From the NCBI GenBank assembly GCA_946480995.1, contig CAMLMF010000035.1, positions 1 to 12,213 on the forward strand: a stretch of 12,213 bases of DNA. Direction: 5' to 3'. Positions 5,708 through 12,213 of the stretch are shown here, piece after piece. The stretch comes from an uncultured Bdellovibrio sp. (lineage in GTDB: Bacteria > Bdellovibrionota > Bdellovibrionia > Bdellovibrionales > Bdellovibrionaceae). The notes under the pieces are model-generated. The model saw only the letters and a list, made by a program, of their open reading frames with translations. It had not been told where the DNA came from and searched no databases. Each line of letters starts with the position of its first letter. Within the stretch, counting starts at the first letter, position 1. The position numbers and the translations under genes were made by a program.

Positions 5708-7485
5708 TAAAAATTTGCCTAAGCCTTCTCTGTCTTGTGGTTTCTGTTTCGGCGGCAGCCCAACAGAATCGCACGAAACTGAAGCCCTTGTATTTTCAAG
5801 CGGATAAAAACAATCTTCAGGTGTTACCGCAACGCTTTGAATACACTTTGCTGGATGAAGATCGCTTGAAGGTCGGCGACATCCTGATTGATGCGTCTCA
5901 GATCACCTTCCACATTGAGCCGTCATCACAAATCAAAGGCACCTATAACATTCGCTTTACTTGGCCAGCGGGTCTTTTAAAAGAAGGCGCCATTTCTATT
6001 AAGAACAATTCTGGCAAAGCCGTGCTGAACTCCGTGATCACGCCTGAAAACATCAAGGTGTCCCAGGAGGTTCCGCAAAATGGCGAAGAAGAAAAATTAC
6101 GTTCTGAAGTGGCCACGATTAACTTTGATGGAATTTCTTCCTCTATTATCGACGACATGAAGTACTTCCCCTTCATGGTTTTTTGTATTTACAAAGAAAG
6201 CGACGACACTCGGCTTTATCTGTGCTCAAAGGAACTTTACTTAAGTTCGCAACAAGGACAGATGGTGGTAAAGCCTCGTTCCGCGGCAAAAAAACCGGCA
6301 CAAATTGAAATCAACGGCAAGATCGTCGGCAACCAGGGCATTATTTATTTAGATGACAAATCTGAAAACGTCGCTTTCAAAGCGCAAACCCAAACCGGGG
6401 CTTTCTTAGAAGTTGAGACCAGCAAAAAGGACGTGGACTTCAAGGACGTAGTTGTTTCTGAAGACGGCGAAAAAATTATTCTCACGGCTTCGGGTGCTGA
6501 GCCCGTTGATGAAAAGAAGGTTAAAAAGATCTCAGAGCAAGAATGGCAAATCGCCTTGCCTAAAGCTCGCCCCGTTCTGTATCTCAAAGGCAATGGCGAC
6601 ATCCCGATGCGCCAAGAGTTTTATGTTCGCGGCCCCTTGCCTAAAGAAAAAAATCGCCCGTTCCTTTCGGCTCGGTCCGCAGAGCGCACTTATTCCTCAA
6701 AACTTTCTTTTAGCGGTGTGACTCCTGAAGGAACCCAAGTCAAAGTGGACGATAAAGACTCCCAAGCAAGTCTTGAAGCCACGAAAAAGAATCAGTTCCT
6801 GTGGACGGTTCAAGATATTCCCGCGGGTGTTGAAAACCGTCGTTATCTGAACGTGCTCAGCGAGGGCCAAAACTTTGCTGTCGGCTATGATATGTTTCGC
6901 GGCCTCCCTTTTGGTGTGGGCCTAGGTGCACAATATCTGACGCCTTCGGGAGTTGCTTTTGGTTCTGTCTCCTTTGATTGGTGGATTGAAAATTTCTTAG
7001 GCATGAACGCCAATTGGTCTCGATTTCATTGGGGCCTATCACTCAGTCGCGATCAGCACTTAACAGAATCCGATGGCGTTGCCAAAGTCGACATCACAAC
7101 TTTTGAATTGCTTTGGCGCAACCAGGACGGTTTTGACTTGATCGATGAAACCTGGGGCTTATCTTTGCCACTAAAAATGATTCAAGGACCTAGCGCGAGT
7201 GCTATGACCTATGGATTGGGCGGTTTTGTTTCAAAAAAACCAATGCGCTGGTTGAAGCCTTTCATGCATTGGTCAGAGCTTGAGCTGCAATATTTTCTGG
7301 GCTCTTCGGGCAGCGACTTCAAAGTCAAGTCAGCGTACATGCTTAATGCAAAAGCCTTTTGGAAGGTTTCGGCAAGGACTCACTGGTACTACGGACTGAG
7401 CCTTAGCGATTACAAATACGACCCTGCCGCCGCCAAAGAAAATCTGCAAATTGGCTTGAATGGCGGAATCTACTGGAAGTTCTAA
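5704..7485 (+). CDS. Exported protein with a probable C-terminal outer-membrane beta-barrel
   Basis: 593 residues. A signal peptide (MIKICLSLLCLVVSVSAAAQ, cut near 19-20) sends it across the inner membrane. Residues 21 to about 390 look like successive beta-sandwich modules with charged linkers and a Lys/Glu-rich character. From about 395 to the end, short amphipathic strands rich in Trp, Tyr and Gly alternate with turns (for example GLPFGVGLGAQYL, HWYYGLSLSDYKY), and the protein ends in Tyr-Trp-Lys-Phe. A C-terminal Phe is the usual BAM recognition signal of outer-membrane barrels, so an 8-strand barrel tethering a periplasmic or surface domain is plausible. I recognise no family. A GAGGAG ribosome site lies 8 bases upstream inside the AAA_28 gene, and the start overlaps that gene's stop by 4 bp. 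A strong terminator follows. Export is sure; the barrel is likely; function unknown. Confidence 0.75.
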   Translation: MIKICLSLLCLVVSVSAAAQQNRTKLKPLYFQADKNNLQVLPQRFEYTLLDEDRLKVGDILIDASQITFHIEPSSQIKGTYNIRFTWPAGLLKEGAISIKNNSGKAVLNSVITPENIKVSQEVPQNGEEEKLRSEVATINFDGISSSIIDDMKYFPFMVFCIYKESDDTRLYLCSKELYLSSQQGQMVVKPRSAAKKPAQIEINGKIVGNQGIIYLDDKSENVAFKAQTQTGAFLEVETSKKDVDFKDVVVSEDGEKIILTASGAEPVDEKKVKKISEQEWQIALPKARPVLYLKGNGDIPMRQEFYVRGPLPKEKNRPFLSARSAERTYSSKLSFSGVTPEGTQVKVDDKDSQASLEATKKNQFLWTVQDIPAGVENRRYLNVLSEGQNFAVGYDMFRGLPFGVGLGAQYLTPSGVAFGSVSFDWWIENFLGMNANWSRFHWGLSLSRDQHLTESDGVAKVDITTFELLWRNQDGFDLIDETWGLSLPLKMIQGPSASAMTYGLGGFVSKKPMRWLKPFMHWSELELQYFLGSSGSDFKVKSAYMLNAKAFWKVSARTHWYYGLSLSDYKYDPAAAKENLQIGLNGGIYWKF

Positions 7486-7497
7486 ATTTGAAGTTAC

Positions 7498-7534
7498 AAA
7501 AAAAAAGCAAAGAGTCGGCCTCTTTGCTTTTTTT
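7498..7534. terminator. Bidirectional rho-independent terminator
   Basis: GCAAAGAG (7507-7514), loop TCGGC and CTCTTTGC (7520-7527) form a perfect 8-bp stem flanked by nine A's on the left and seven T's on the right. It works as an intrinsic terminator in both directions, serving the barrel-protein gene on the plus strand and the response-regulator gene on the minus strand. Confidence 0.93.
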
Positions 7535-7561
7535 ATTTTCCGATATTCATTACATCAATAG

Positions 7562-9496
7562 TTAGGAACGTTTTTTAAAGAATCCCGAAACGACCTGCTT
7601 AAGATCCATATTAAAGACATCTTGATTCTTTTTAGCCGCCGCCAAAAGCGAGATCTCGCGCCGTGCTGGTATGAACGAACCATCTAAGGCGACACTCTTA
7701 TCAAACGACCGGCGAGCCGCCACCACATCGCCTTTGACCTTGTGAAAAAGACCCATCACAAAAGGGAAAAGCGCATCGTACCGTTCATCTGGAGGAATTT
7801 GTACCAACTCAAGTTCAACTTCTTTTAAAACGTATTGGCGGCGAGCCGGATCGATAGCCACGCCTAGTTTTGCCCAAGAGCTTAAGATATGCAATTGCGG
7901 CACTTGCGGATTGAGTTTCGCGACCTCTGCCAATTGTTGCGCGGCTTTAGCGAACTGATTCAGCTGCAAATGCTTGCGAGCTTCTTCCAACAATGTGGTC
8001 GCTTTGATTTTTGCTTCCGCTTCTGTTTTTTGGCTGGCTTGGCGCAACTGATCCACTTTGCCCGTATCCCGAGACATCGCCACGGCTTCTTCCGCCGATT
8101 TTTTAATCTTGTTCCACACCGAATACACTTCCGAGGATTTGTCTTCTGGAGCAATGCCAATTAAATTCATAAAGTCAGCAAGGGCCGCGTCCATTGATTC
8201 TTCCGCAGAACCCATTTCAAGGTAAGAAACGATTTCATAGCTGTTCTTACCATCAAGCTCTGCCCAAATCTTTTTAAGTACTTTGAACTGCTCTTGGGCA
8301 TTTCTGAAGGCGGCCTTTTGCGCAAAAACGATCAGCCCCTTAGTTAAAAGAAAGTGAATGGCTTTATAGACAGCCACTTCGCTGTAACCTTTGATATCTA
8401 ATAATTGTGCCAAGGACACTTGGTTATTGAGCTTCACCGTCAAGCCGTCTAAAGACTTAATCAGCGACATTCCCAACGCAGGGTGATCTTCACGATATGC
8501 CGGGCTTTTCACGATCAAGTTCCCCGACCACATCACATAGAAGGACTTTAACCAACCAACAGAAATTTTTGAAGCGATCCAGTCATGCAAGTAAAACGAC
8601 AGCGAATCGGCATCAATACTTGGACTGCTCATGTCCACTTCGGCCGAGGCAAAATTCACACGGATCTTTTGATCGACAATCGTGCGCACCAAGCGAATAT
8701 TCATTTGCTCCATCAGGATCAAATCAAAAGCATGGGGACTGAGCTGATTGTTTTGAATAAGGTAATGACCGATGCGGCGATTGTTTTTATCACGCAAAGC
8801 TGTCTGCACGTCATCCGGAGTCGCGTAACCGCTTTGGATTAACATCTCGCCTAAGAATGTCGTACGGTCGTCAACGTCCACGCCCACAATGTTGCCATTG
8901 CAAAACGAAATACCTGACACGGACCCGTCAGAGTTATAAATATTTAAGTAACCACTGCTTTTTGTTTCAACCAAAAGCGAATATAGAAACGGCAAATCAA
9001 AACCACTGACTTCTTCAATCGACTCAATGACTTTACGTTTTTGTCGATTGGTCACCTGCGGATTGTTGAACATCTGGTATAAAAGCTTTCGCGCACTCGA
9101 GGATTCTTTTTTCGGCGCATCTTCTTTTTTTACGATCTTTAAAACTTGTTCCATTTCGAAGGGCTTTTTTAAGAAAGCCACAGCTTGCGCTGCCTGGGTG
9201 GACTCTTGGATGAACTGTTTGTCACCGTAAATACCGCTCATCAGAATCACTTTAAAACGCACGCTCGGATAATGTTCACGCGCCTGCTTAATAAAATCCA
9301 AACCCGTCATTTGCGGCAAAAGACAATCGCAGAAAAGAAAATCGATATTGTTGTGGCTGGATAAAACTTCATTGGCTTCGCTTGGACGAGTCGCCAAAAA
9401 GACATGATGACCTGCGCGCGCTAGAACTTCTTTCAGCGCGACACCGACAGCTTCGTCATCTTCTAATATAAGAATTCTTGATTTTCCTAATTCCAC
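7562..9496 (-). CDS. Response regulator: REC, PATAN/DUF4388-like region and helical repeats
   Basis: 644 residues. Residues 6-122 are a CheY-like receiver with all key positions: acidic pair D13/D14, phosphoacceptor D57, switch Ser87 (ILMSG) and Lys111 before Pro112. Residues about 170-290 resemble the PATAN (DUF4388) domain, with SGYLNIYNSDGSVSGISF, a GNIVGVD strand and GEMLIQSGYAT, a module common in regulators of myxobacteria, bdellovibrios and cyanobacteria. Another helical module (340-400, SLAQLLDIKGYSEVAVYKAI) looks winged-helix-like and closes this PATAN-type region. Residues 490-625 are Ala- and Leu-rich helical pairs typical of TPR repeats (AKAAQQLAEVAKLNP). No DNA-binding, GGDEF or kinase output is present, so it probably acts through protein contacts. 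The start is a GTG at 9496 with AGGGGA directly upstream; the next Met (63) lies inside the receiver. It is separated from the STAS gene by a hairpin terminator. REC is certain; the other boundaries are approximate. Confidence 0.85.
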   Translation of the reverse strand: MELGKSRILILEDDEAVGVALKEVLARAGHHVFLATRPSEANEVLSSHNNIDFLFCDCLLPQMTGLDFIKQAREHYPSVRFKVILMSGIYGDKQFIQESTQAAQAVAFLKKPFEMEQVLKIVKKEDAPKKESSSARKLLYQMFNNPQVTNRQKRKVIESIEEVSGFDLPFLYSLLVETKSSGYLNIYNSDGSVSGISFCNGNIVGVDVDDRTTFLGEMLIQSGYATPDDVQTALRDKNNRRIGHYLIQNNQLSPHAFDLILMEQMNIRLVRTIVDQKIRVNFASAEVDMSSPSIDADSLSFYLHDWIASKISVGWLKSFYVMWSGNLIVKSPAYREDHPALGMSLIKSLDGLTVKLNNQVSLAQLLDIKGYSEVAVYKAIHFLLTKGLIVFAQKAAFRNAQEQFKVLKKIWAELDGKNSYEIVSYLEMGSAEESMDAALADFMNLIGIAPEDKSSEVYSVWNKIKKSAEEAVAMSRDTGKVDQLRQASQKTEAEAKIKATTLLEEARKHLQLNQFAKAAQQLAEVAKLNPQVPQLHILSSWAKLGVAIDPARRQYVLKEVELELVQIPPDERYDALFPFVMGLFHKVKGDVVAARRSFDKSVALDGSFIPARREISLLAAAKKNQDVFNMDLKQVVSGFFKKRS

Positions 9497-9543
9497 GTCC
9501 CCTATTCGGAAAAAACCAGCTTTCTGTTAAGTCCAAAACGACA

Positions 9544-9573
9544 AAAGCAGGACCTTGGTGGGGCTCCTGCTTT
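9544..9573 (-). terminator. Terminator-like hairpin after the STAS gene
   Basis: On the minus strand a 9-bp stem (AAAGCAGGA/TCCTGCTTT) with a 12-base loop is followed by TTGTCGTTTT, a broken T-run. It lies between the STAS gene and the response-regulator gene, so transcription may end or be reduced here. Confidence 0.6.
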
Positions 9574-9579
9574 CATTCT

Positions 9580-9596
9580 AGACTTTATGCGAGTCT
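9580..9596 (-). other. Small hairpin just after the STAS stop codon
   Basis: AGACT (9580-9584) and AGTCT (9592-9596) form a 5-bp stem with a 7-base loop, just past the stop codon on the minus strand and before the larger terminator-like hairpin. It could help protect the 3' end of the message. It is short enough to be chance. Confidence 0.3.
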
Positions 9597-9598
9597 GA

Positions 9599-10069
9599 TT
9601 ATTTTTTGATGAACTTAAAGTACTTCGACTCAATGACATCCATCTCCATATCATTGCCTTCTTCATCTTTCACTGACGCTGGCGGTGTCACAGACGAGTC
9701 TGTGAACTCTGTCCCATAACGGAACAAGACGTTTTTTTCCGAGCCCGCATCGTCGTTGTAATAAGGCACGTAAAATGAATTCACTTTACCTGAAGCTGGC
9801 AAAAATCCATCGACCATATTGATTTGGTCCACGATCACTTTGGGGCAATTAGAAAATGAAATTTGCGCCCCCGAAGCCGTACCCATCCACTTAATCCACT
9901 CGCGAATACCGCACGAGTTGATGCTTTTTAAACCACTCAACTCAACGTCAATCGCCGGACTGCCGGCTAAATTAAACTGTGAAAAGTCCACGTCTTCATC
10001 GATAGTTCCAGCCATACGAACCACCAATTTTTCAGGAGTTTTATCCATTTTTACATCCAGTTTACCCAT
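9599..10069 (-). CDS. STAS-domain protein, likely anti-sigma-factor antagonist-type, with an unusual C-terminal tail
   Basis: 156 residues, no signal peptide. Residues 4-95 have the STAS pattern: a first strand pair (LVVRMAGTIDED), IDVELSGLKSINSCGIREW (40-58) in place of the usual D-SSG helix start, and a later strand-helix ISFSNCPKVIVDQINMV (70-86). In SpoIIAA/RsbV relatives the Ser in the D-S-S-G loop is phosphorylated by a partner kinase and dephosphorylated by a SpoIIE-type phosphatase. Here the loop is N-S-C-G, with Ser52 as the candidate site and Cys53 in place of the second Ser. The tail (100-156), with Tyr-rich and acidic stretches and a Lys-rich end, is not part of the STAS fold and has no match known to me. 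A perfect AGGAGG lies 7 bases before the ATG. The phosphatase gene ends 45 bases upstream, so the two form a pair. STAS is likely; being a true sigma-factor regulator is inferred. Confidence 0.75.
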   Translation of the reverse strand: MGKLDVKMDKTPEKLVVRMAGTIDEDVDFSQFNLAGSPAIDVELSGLKSINSCGIREWIKWMGTASGAQISFSNCPKVIVDQINMVDGFLPASGKVNSFYVPYYNDDAGSEKNVLFRYGTEFTDSSVTPPASVKDEEGNDMEMDVIESKYFKFIKK

Positions 10070-10114
10070 AGTATTTCCTCCTTGATTTACCGAAATTTTA
10101 ACATAGATCTAAGT

Positions 10115-11950
10115 TTATTGAACAGCTTCGCGTTTGACCACAAAAAATGTGACGTCATCAATCAAGGCCGCCCCTTGACGATGCCCTTGAAAACTCAAAA
10201 TGAAACGATCCACCGAAGCACCCACTTCAGGCTGATCTTTATTGGCGCTGATCAAAGCTTTGATAAACTCCCGTTCACCCCAAGCTTCTTTGGCCGGATT
10301 TTGAATATCTGGAATTCCGTCGGTATAAAAAAAGACCGAATCCCCTTCATCCAACTGCACGCTGGTCTGCTGATACGATGAATCGCGGGCTTGGCCCAGC
10401 CTTGGATTGTTCACTTCATTAAGCGGAACTAGATCCTTTTTCTTCAAAGCCGTTTCTGATTTTTTGATCAAGAACGGAGCTTCGTGGGATGCATTACAAT
10501 ATACAAACTCGCCCGTCTCTAAATCGAAGGAACCCAAAAAGAAGGTCATCATGATGCGACCCTTGGAAACATCATAGATCGAGCGATTTAAAAGCTCTAA
10601 GGCTTTCGCCGGTGAAATATTTAAACGTTCAATGATCGTCGATGCGGATTTTGCCGCACTGGTGATCAACGCCGCTGGAGCCCCATGCCCCGTTGCATCG
10701 CCGATCCACAAAAAGATCTTGTTACCAATTTGGCAGTAATGCCACCAGTCCCCACCGCACTCACTGGCTGGTTCGTAATAACCAGCAATAGCCAACGGAC
10801 CAATTTTAGCGCGGGTTTCAGGGAACAGAGTTTCTTGCACGGTCTTTGCCGTTTGCAGCTCTGATTCCATACGAGCCTTTTCGGCAGTTTGTTCAAGCAA
10901 ACGCGAAACTTCCGCAGCCATGATATTAAAGTTATCGGCAAGGCTGCCCACTTCATCATTCGAAGTCACATCAACGCGAATATTAAAGTCCCCTTCCGCC
11001 ACCTTTTGGGTCGCACGAAACAGCTGCGTTAACGCTTGGGTAATCCCACTGGAGGCGAACAAACTTAAGATCACGGTCAGTGAAATCAAGATACCAAAAA
11101 AGATTAAAGACTTGCGAATCAAAACTTGCACGGCCCCCAGGGCTTTGTCTTTTTCTACCGTAGTCACGACGATCAAATCACCAAAGCCAGCACGCGAATA
11201 AGCCACCAAAAGCTCTGTGCCATTGACTGTCTTGCTAGTCTCTGCCCCTTGTGCCACTTGCGCCGCTGTTCCACTTAAAAATGTCGGCGCCACAATCGTT
11301 TGCAACTTTTTACCGGCCATCGCGTCCGGTCCAAACAGCACGGAACCATCTTGGCCGATTAAATAGATTTTTTGTGAAACGCCAGAACGAAACATTTCAG
11401 CCGCTTCACTCATTCGCACAATCACCAAAAACACGGTGGTGCGTGTTTTGGTTTCATCTGTCACCTTTTCTAAAATAAAAACGCGATCGTCATTAAACGG
11501 CGTTTTGGCTATGCGCCGCCCCTTATCAACTTCATTGAAATAGGCGGCCATCGGAATTTGCAACGAGTCTAAAACTCCTTGCGTTTGCCCTTCGACTTTT
11601 TCTAGTAATGCTACTTTTTCAAGAGCGCCGGAAGCATTCGGCGAAAACACCACGACGGCTTCAAGATCGGATTCATTTTTGAAAATAGATTCAGCTACAG
11701 ATGAAAATTTTTGCTGACCCAAATACTCTTGGAAGATAGGTTTCGTAGTTCCTAGCACACCATTAAGCTGTGTCTTAATTTGAGCCGCCATGGTGCCTGA
11801 CATATTGCTTGAGGAGTCAAAGACATAGGCAATCTTGTCTTCTTCAAAAATCTGCAAAGCCAAAACTAAGTACACAGAAAGTGTAATTAGGGGCAGCGAA
11901 GTTAGTAACAAAAGAATCTTATATCTTATTGATATGCCACGTTTTTTCAC
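10115..11950 (-). CDS. Membrane sensor phosphatase: periplasmic sensor, HAMP, SpoIIE/PP2C
   Basis: 611 residues. A membrane helix (12-33), a periplasmic region of about 245 residues with a Cache-like layout (including QKIYLIGQDGSVLFGP, 193-208), a second helix (281-303), a HAMP domain (about 304-356) containing PxE-style EGDFNIRVDVTSNDEVGSLA, a short coiled segment ending in QETLFP (372-377), then a SpoIIE/PP2C phosphatase. Metal residues are present: D401 in GGDWW, D418 in GDATGHG, D544 in YTDG and D598/D599 in DDVTF. It should be a Mn/Mg-dependent Ser/Thr phosphatase controlled by a periplasmic signal, working on a phosphorylated STAS protein; the STAS gene directly downstream is the obvious target. 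The start is GTG (the next Met lies past the first helix) and the ribosome site is weak. No promoter is convincing in 11951-12062. Confidence 0.93.
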   Translation of the reverse strand: MKKRGISIRYKILLLLTSLPLITLSVYLVLALQIFEEDKIAYVFDSSSNMSGTMAAQIKTQLNGVLGTTKPIFQEYLGQQKFSSVAESIFKNESDLEAVVVFSPNASGALEKVALLEKVEGQTQGVLDSLQIPMAAYFNEVDKGRRIAKTPFNDDRVFILEKVTDETKTRTTVFLVIVRMSEAAEMFRSGVSQKIYLIGQDGSVLFGPDAMAGKKLQTIVAPTFLSGTAAQVAQGAETSKTVNGTELLVAYSRAGFGDLIVVTTVEKDKALGAVQVLIRKSLIFFGILISLTVILSLFASSGITQALTQLFRATQKVAEGDFNIRVDVTSNDEVGSLADNFNIMAAEVSRLLEQTAEKARMESELQTAKTVQETLFPETRAKIGPLAIAGYYEPASECGGDWWHYCQIGNKIFLWIGDATGHGAPAALITSAAKSASTIIERLNISPAKALELLNRSIYDVSKGRIMMTFFLGSFDLETGEFVYCNASHEAPFLIKKSETALKKKDLVPLNEVNNPRLGQARDSSYQQTSVQLDEGDSVFFYTDGIPDIQNPAKEAWGEREFIKALISANKDQPEVGASVDRFILSFQGHRQGAALIDDVTFFVVKREAVQ

Positions 11951-11997
11951 GTGTTTAGTATGCCCTTTTACAAGGGGTCAGAAAACAAATTCCGAGA

Positions 11998-12015
11998 GGA
12001 CTTAGCCTTAGGTCC
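11998..12015. promoter_or_regulatory. 18-bp dyad in the divergent control region
   Basis: GGACTTAGCCTTAGGTCC is a near-perfect palindrome (4 bp of perfect ends, then A-T pairs and two G-T positions) midway between the divergent phosphatase and FecR-like genes. It could be an operator for either gene. It is short enough that chance is not excluded. Confidence 0.3.
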
Positions 12016-12016
12016 G

Positions 12017-12044
12017 TAAAAGATCTGTGATTTCCGACCGATAA
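12017..12044 (+). promoter_or_regulatory. Sigma-28 (FliA)-like promoter
   Basis: TAAAAGAT (12017-12024), a 12-base spacer and ACCGATAA (12037-12044) resemble the sigma-28 consensus TAAAGTTT-N11-GCCGATAA. The -10 box matches 7 of 8 bases; the spacer is one base long. Transcription would begin near 12051, giving a leader of about 12 bases with GGGAGA just upstream of the ATG at 12063. Sigma-28 promoters serve flagellar and chemotaxis genes, so this gene may be tied to motility or attack phase. Confidence 0.45.
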
Positions 12045-12062
12045 GCTTCAACGGGAGACCTC

Positions 12063-12213
12063 ATGTCGCGTTTTGGACAAACAGAGAAAAGCATTTTCAT
12101 CACGGCTTGCATAGCATTGCTGGCGTTTTCATACTTTCTGTATGATGACTCTTTGCTATTCCCGAAAGCCAATAACAGTGCTTTACAAAGAATTGGCGAT
12201 GTCTCCGTTTCAG
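12063..12213 (+). CDS. Membrane-anchored protein, possibly with a FecR domain (partial)
   Basis: Only the first 50 codons are in the window. MSRFGQTEKSIFITACIALL gives a short basic start, and one membrane helix covers about 10-27 (SIFITACIALLAFSYFLY). Thereafter LQRIGDVSVS (41-50) resembles the opening strand of a FecR domain, so this is perhaps an inner-membrane-anchored protein with a periplasmic FecR-like part. In TonB systems FecR relays an outer-membrane signal to an ECF sigma factor; in Bdellovibrio-like bacteria many standalone FecR proteins have no such partner. GGGAGA lies 4 bases before the ATG. The domain call rests on ten residues and is weak. Confidence 0.5.
   Translation, partial: MSRFGQTEKSIFITACIALLAFSYFLYDDSLLFPKANNSALQRIGDVSVS

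Noticed and set aside
9502..9530. TTAACA-N17-GAATAG as promoter of the response-regulator gene
   Set aside because: It would start transcription at about 9495, inside the GTG start codon, leaving the ribosome site out of the message.
1..12213. CRISPR array, tRNA, rRNA, integrase or transposase
   Set aside because: No regularly spaced repeats, cloverleaf sequence or such protein was seen by eye on either strand.

Overview
The window looks like chromosome from a Bdellovibrio-like member of the Bdellovibrionota (formerly Deltaproteobacteria). This is inferred from the overall protein style, since there is no rRNA or other marker gene. The pointers are a response regulator joining REC, a PATAN/DUF4388-like region and helical repeats; a HAMP-SpoIIE phosphatase next to a STAS protein; several exported proteins I cannot name; and a FabMG-like reductase. 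Base composition is moderate and even, and no transposase, integrase, phage gene, tRNA or CRISPR array was seen.

Layout. (1) 1-653, minus: a BtuF-like metal/cobalamin receptor without a signal peptide, running off the left edge. It shares a compact divergent control region (654-759) with a plus-strand pair: an SDR-type, possibly FabMG-family enoyl-ACP reductase (760-2052) and a tRNase Z-like metallo-beta-lactamase-fold hydrolase (2059-2901). (2) 2902-3132: no credible gene, but a striking 224-bp fold-back element lies between two convergent genes. Its inner arms are a perfect 32-bp inverted repeat, its outer arms a diverged one, and its spacer holds several small hairpins. (3) 3133-3846, minus: an exported protein whose C-terminal half reads like a degenerate subtilase. 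(4) 3899-7485, plus: a two-HKD phospholipase D/cardiolipin synthase-like enzyme, an AAA_28-type P-loop protein and an exported protein ending like an outer-membrane beta-barrel. The last two overlap by 4 bp (ATGA). A strong bidirectional terminator follows. (5) 7562-11950, minus: in order of transcription, a membrane sensor phosphatase (SpoIIE/PP2C), a STAS-domain protein and, after a terminator-like hairpin, the REC/PATAN-like/helical-repeat regulator. (6) 12063-12213, plus: the start of a membrane-anchored, possibly FecR-domain protein behind a sigma-28-like promoter.

How the parts may work together. The phosphatase and STAS protein form a recognisable partner-switching pair: a periplasmic signal would control dephosphorylation of the STAS protein, which would then bind or release a kinase or other target. 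No RsbW-type kinase is in the window. The regulator next door has no DNA-binding output and probably works through protein contacts. The PLD/AAA_28/outer-membrane set suggests an envelope or phospholipid role, inferred only from gene order. The least explained feature is the fold-back element at 2911-3134.
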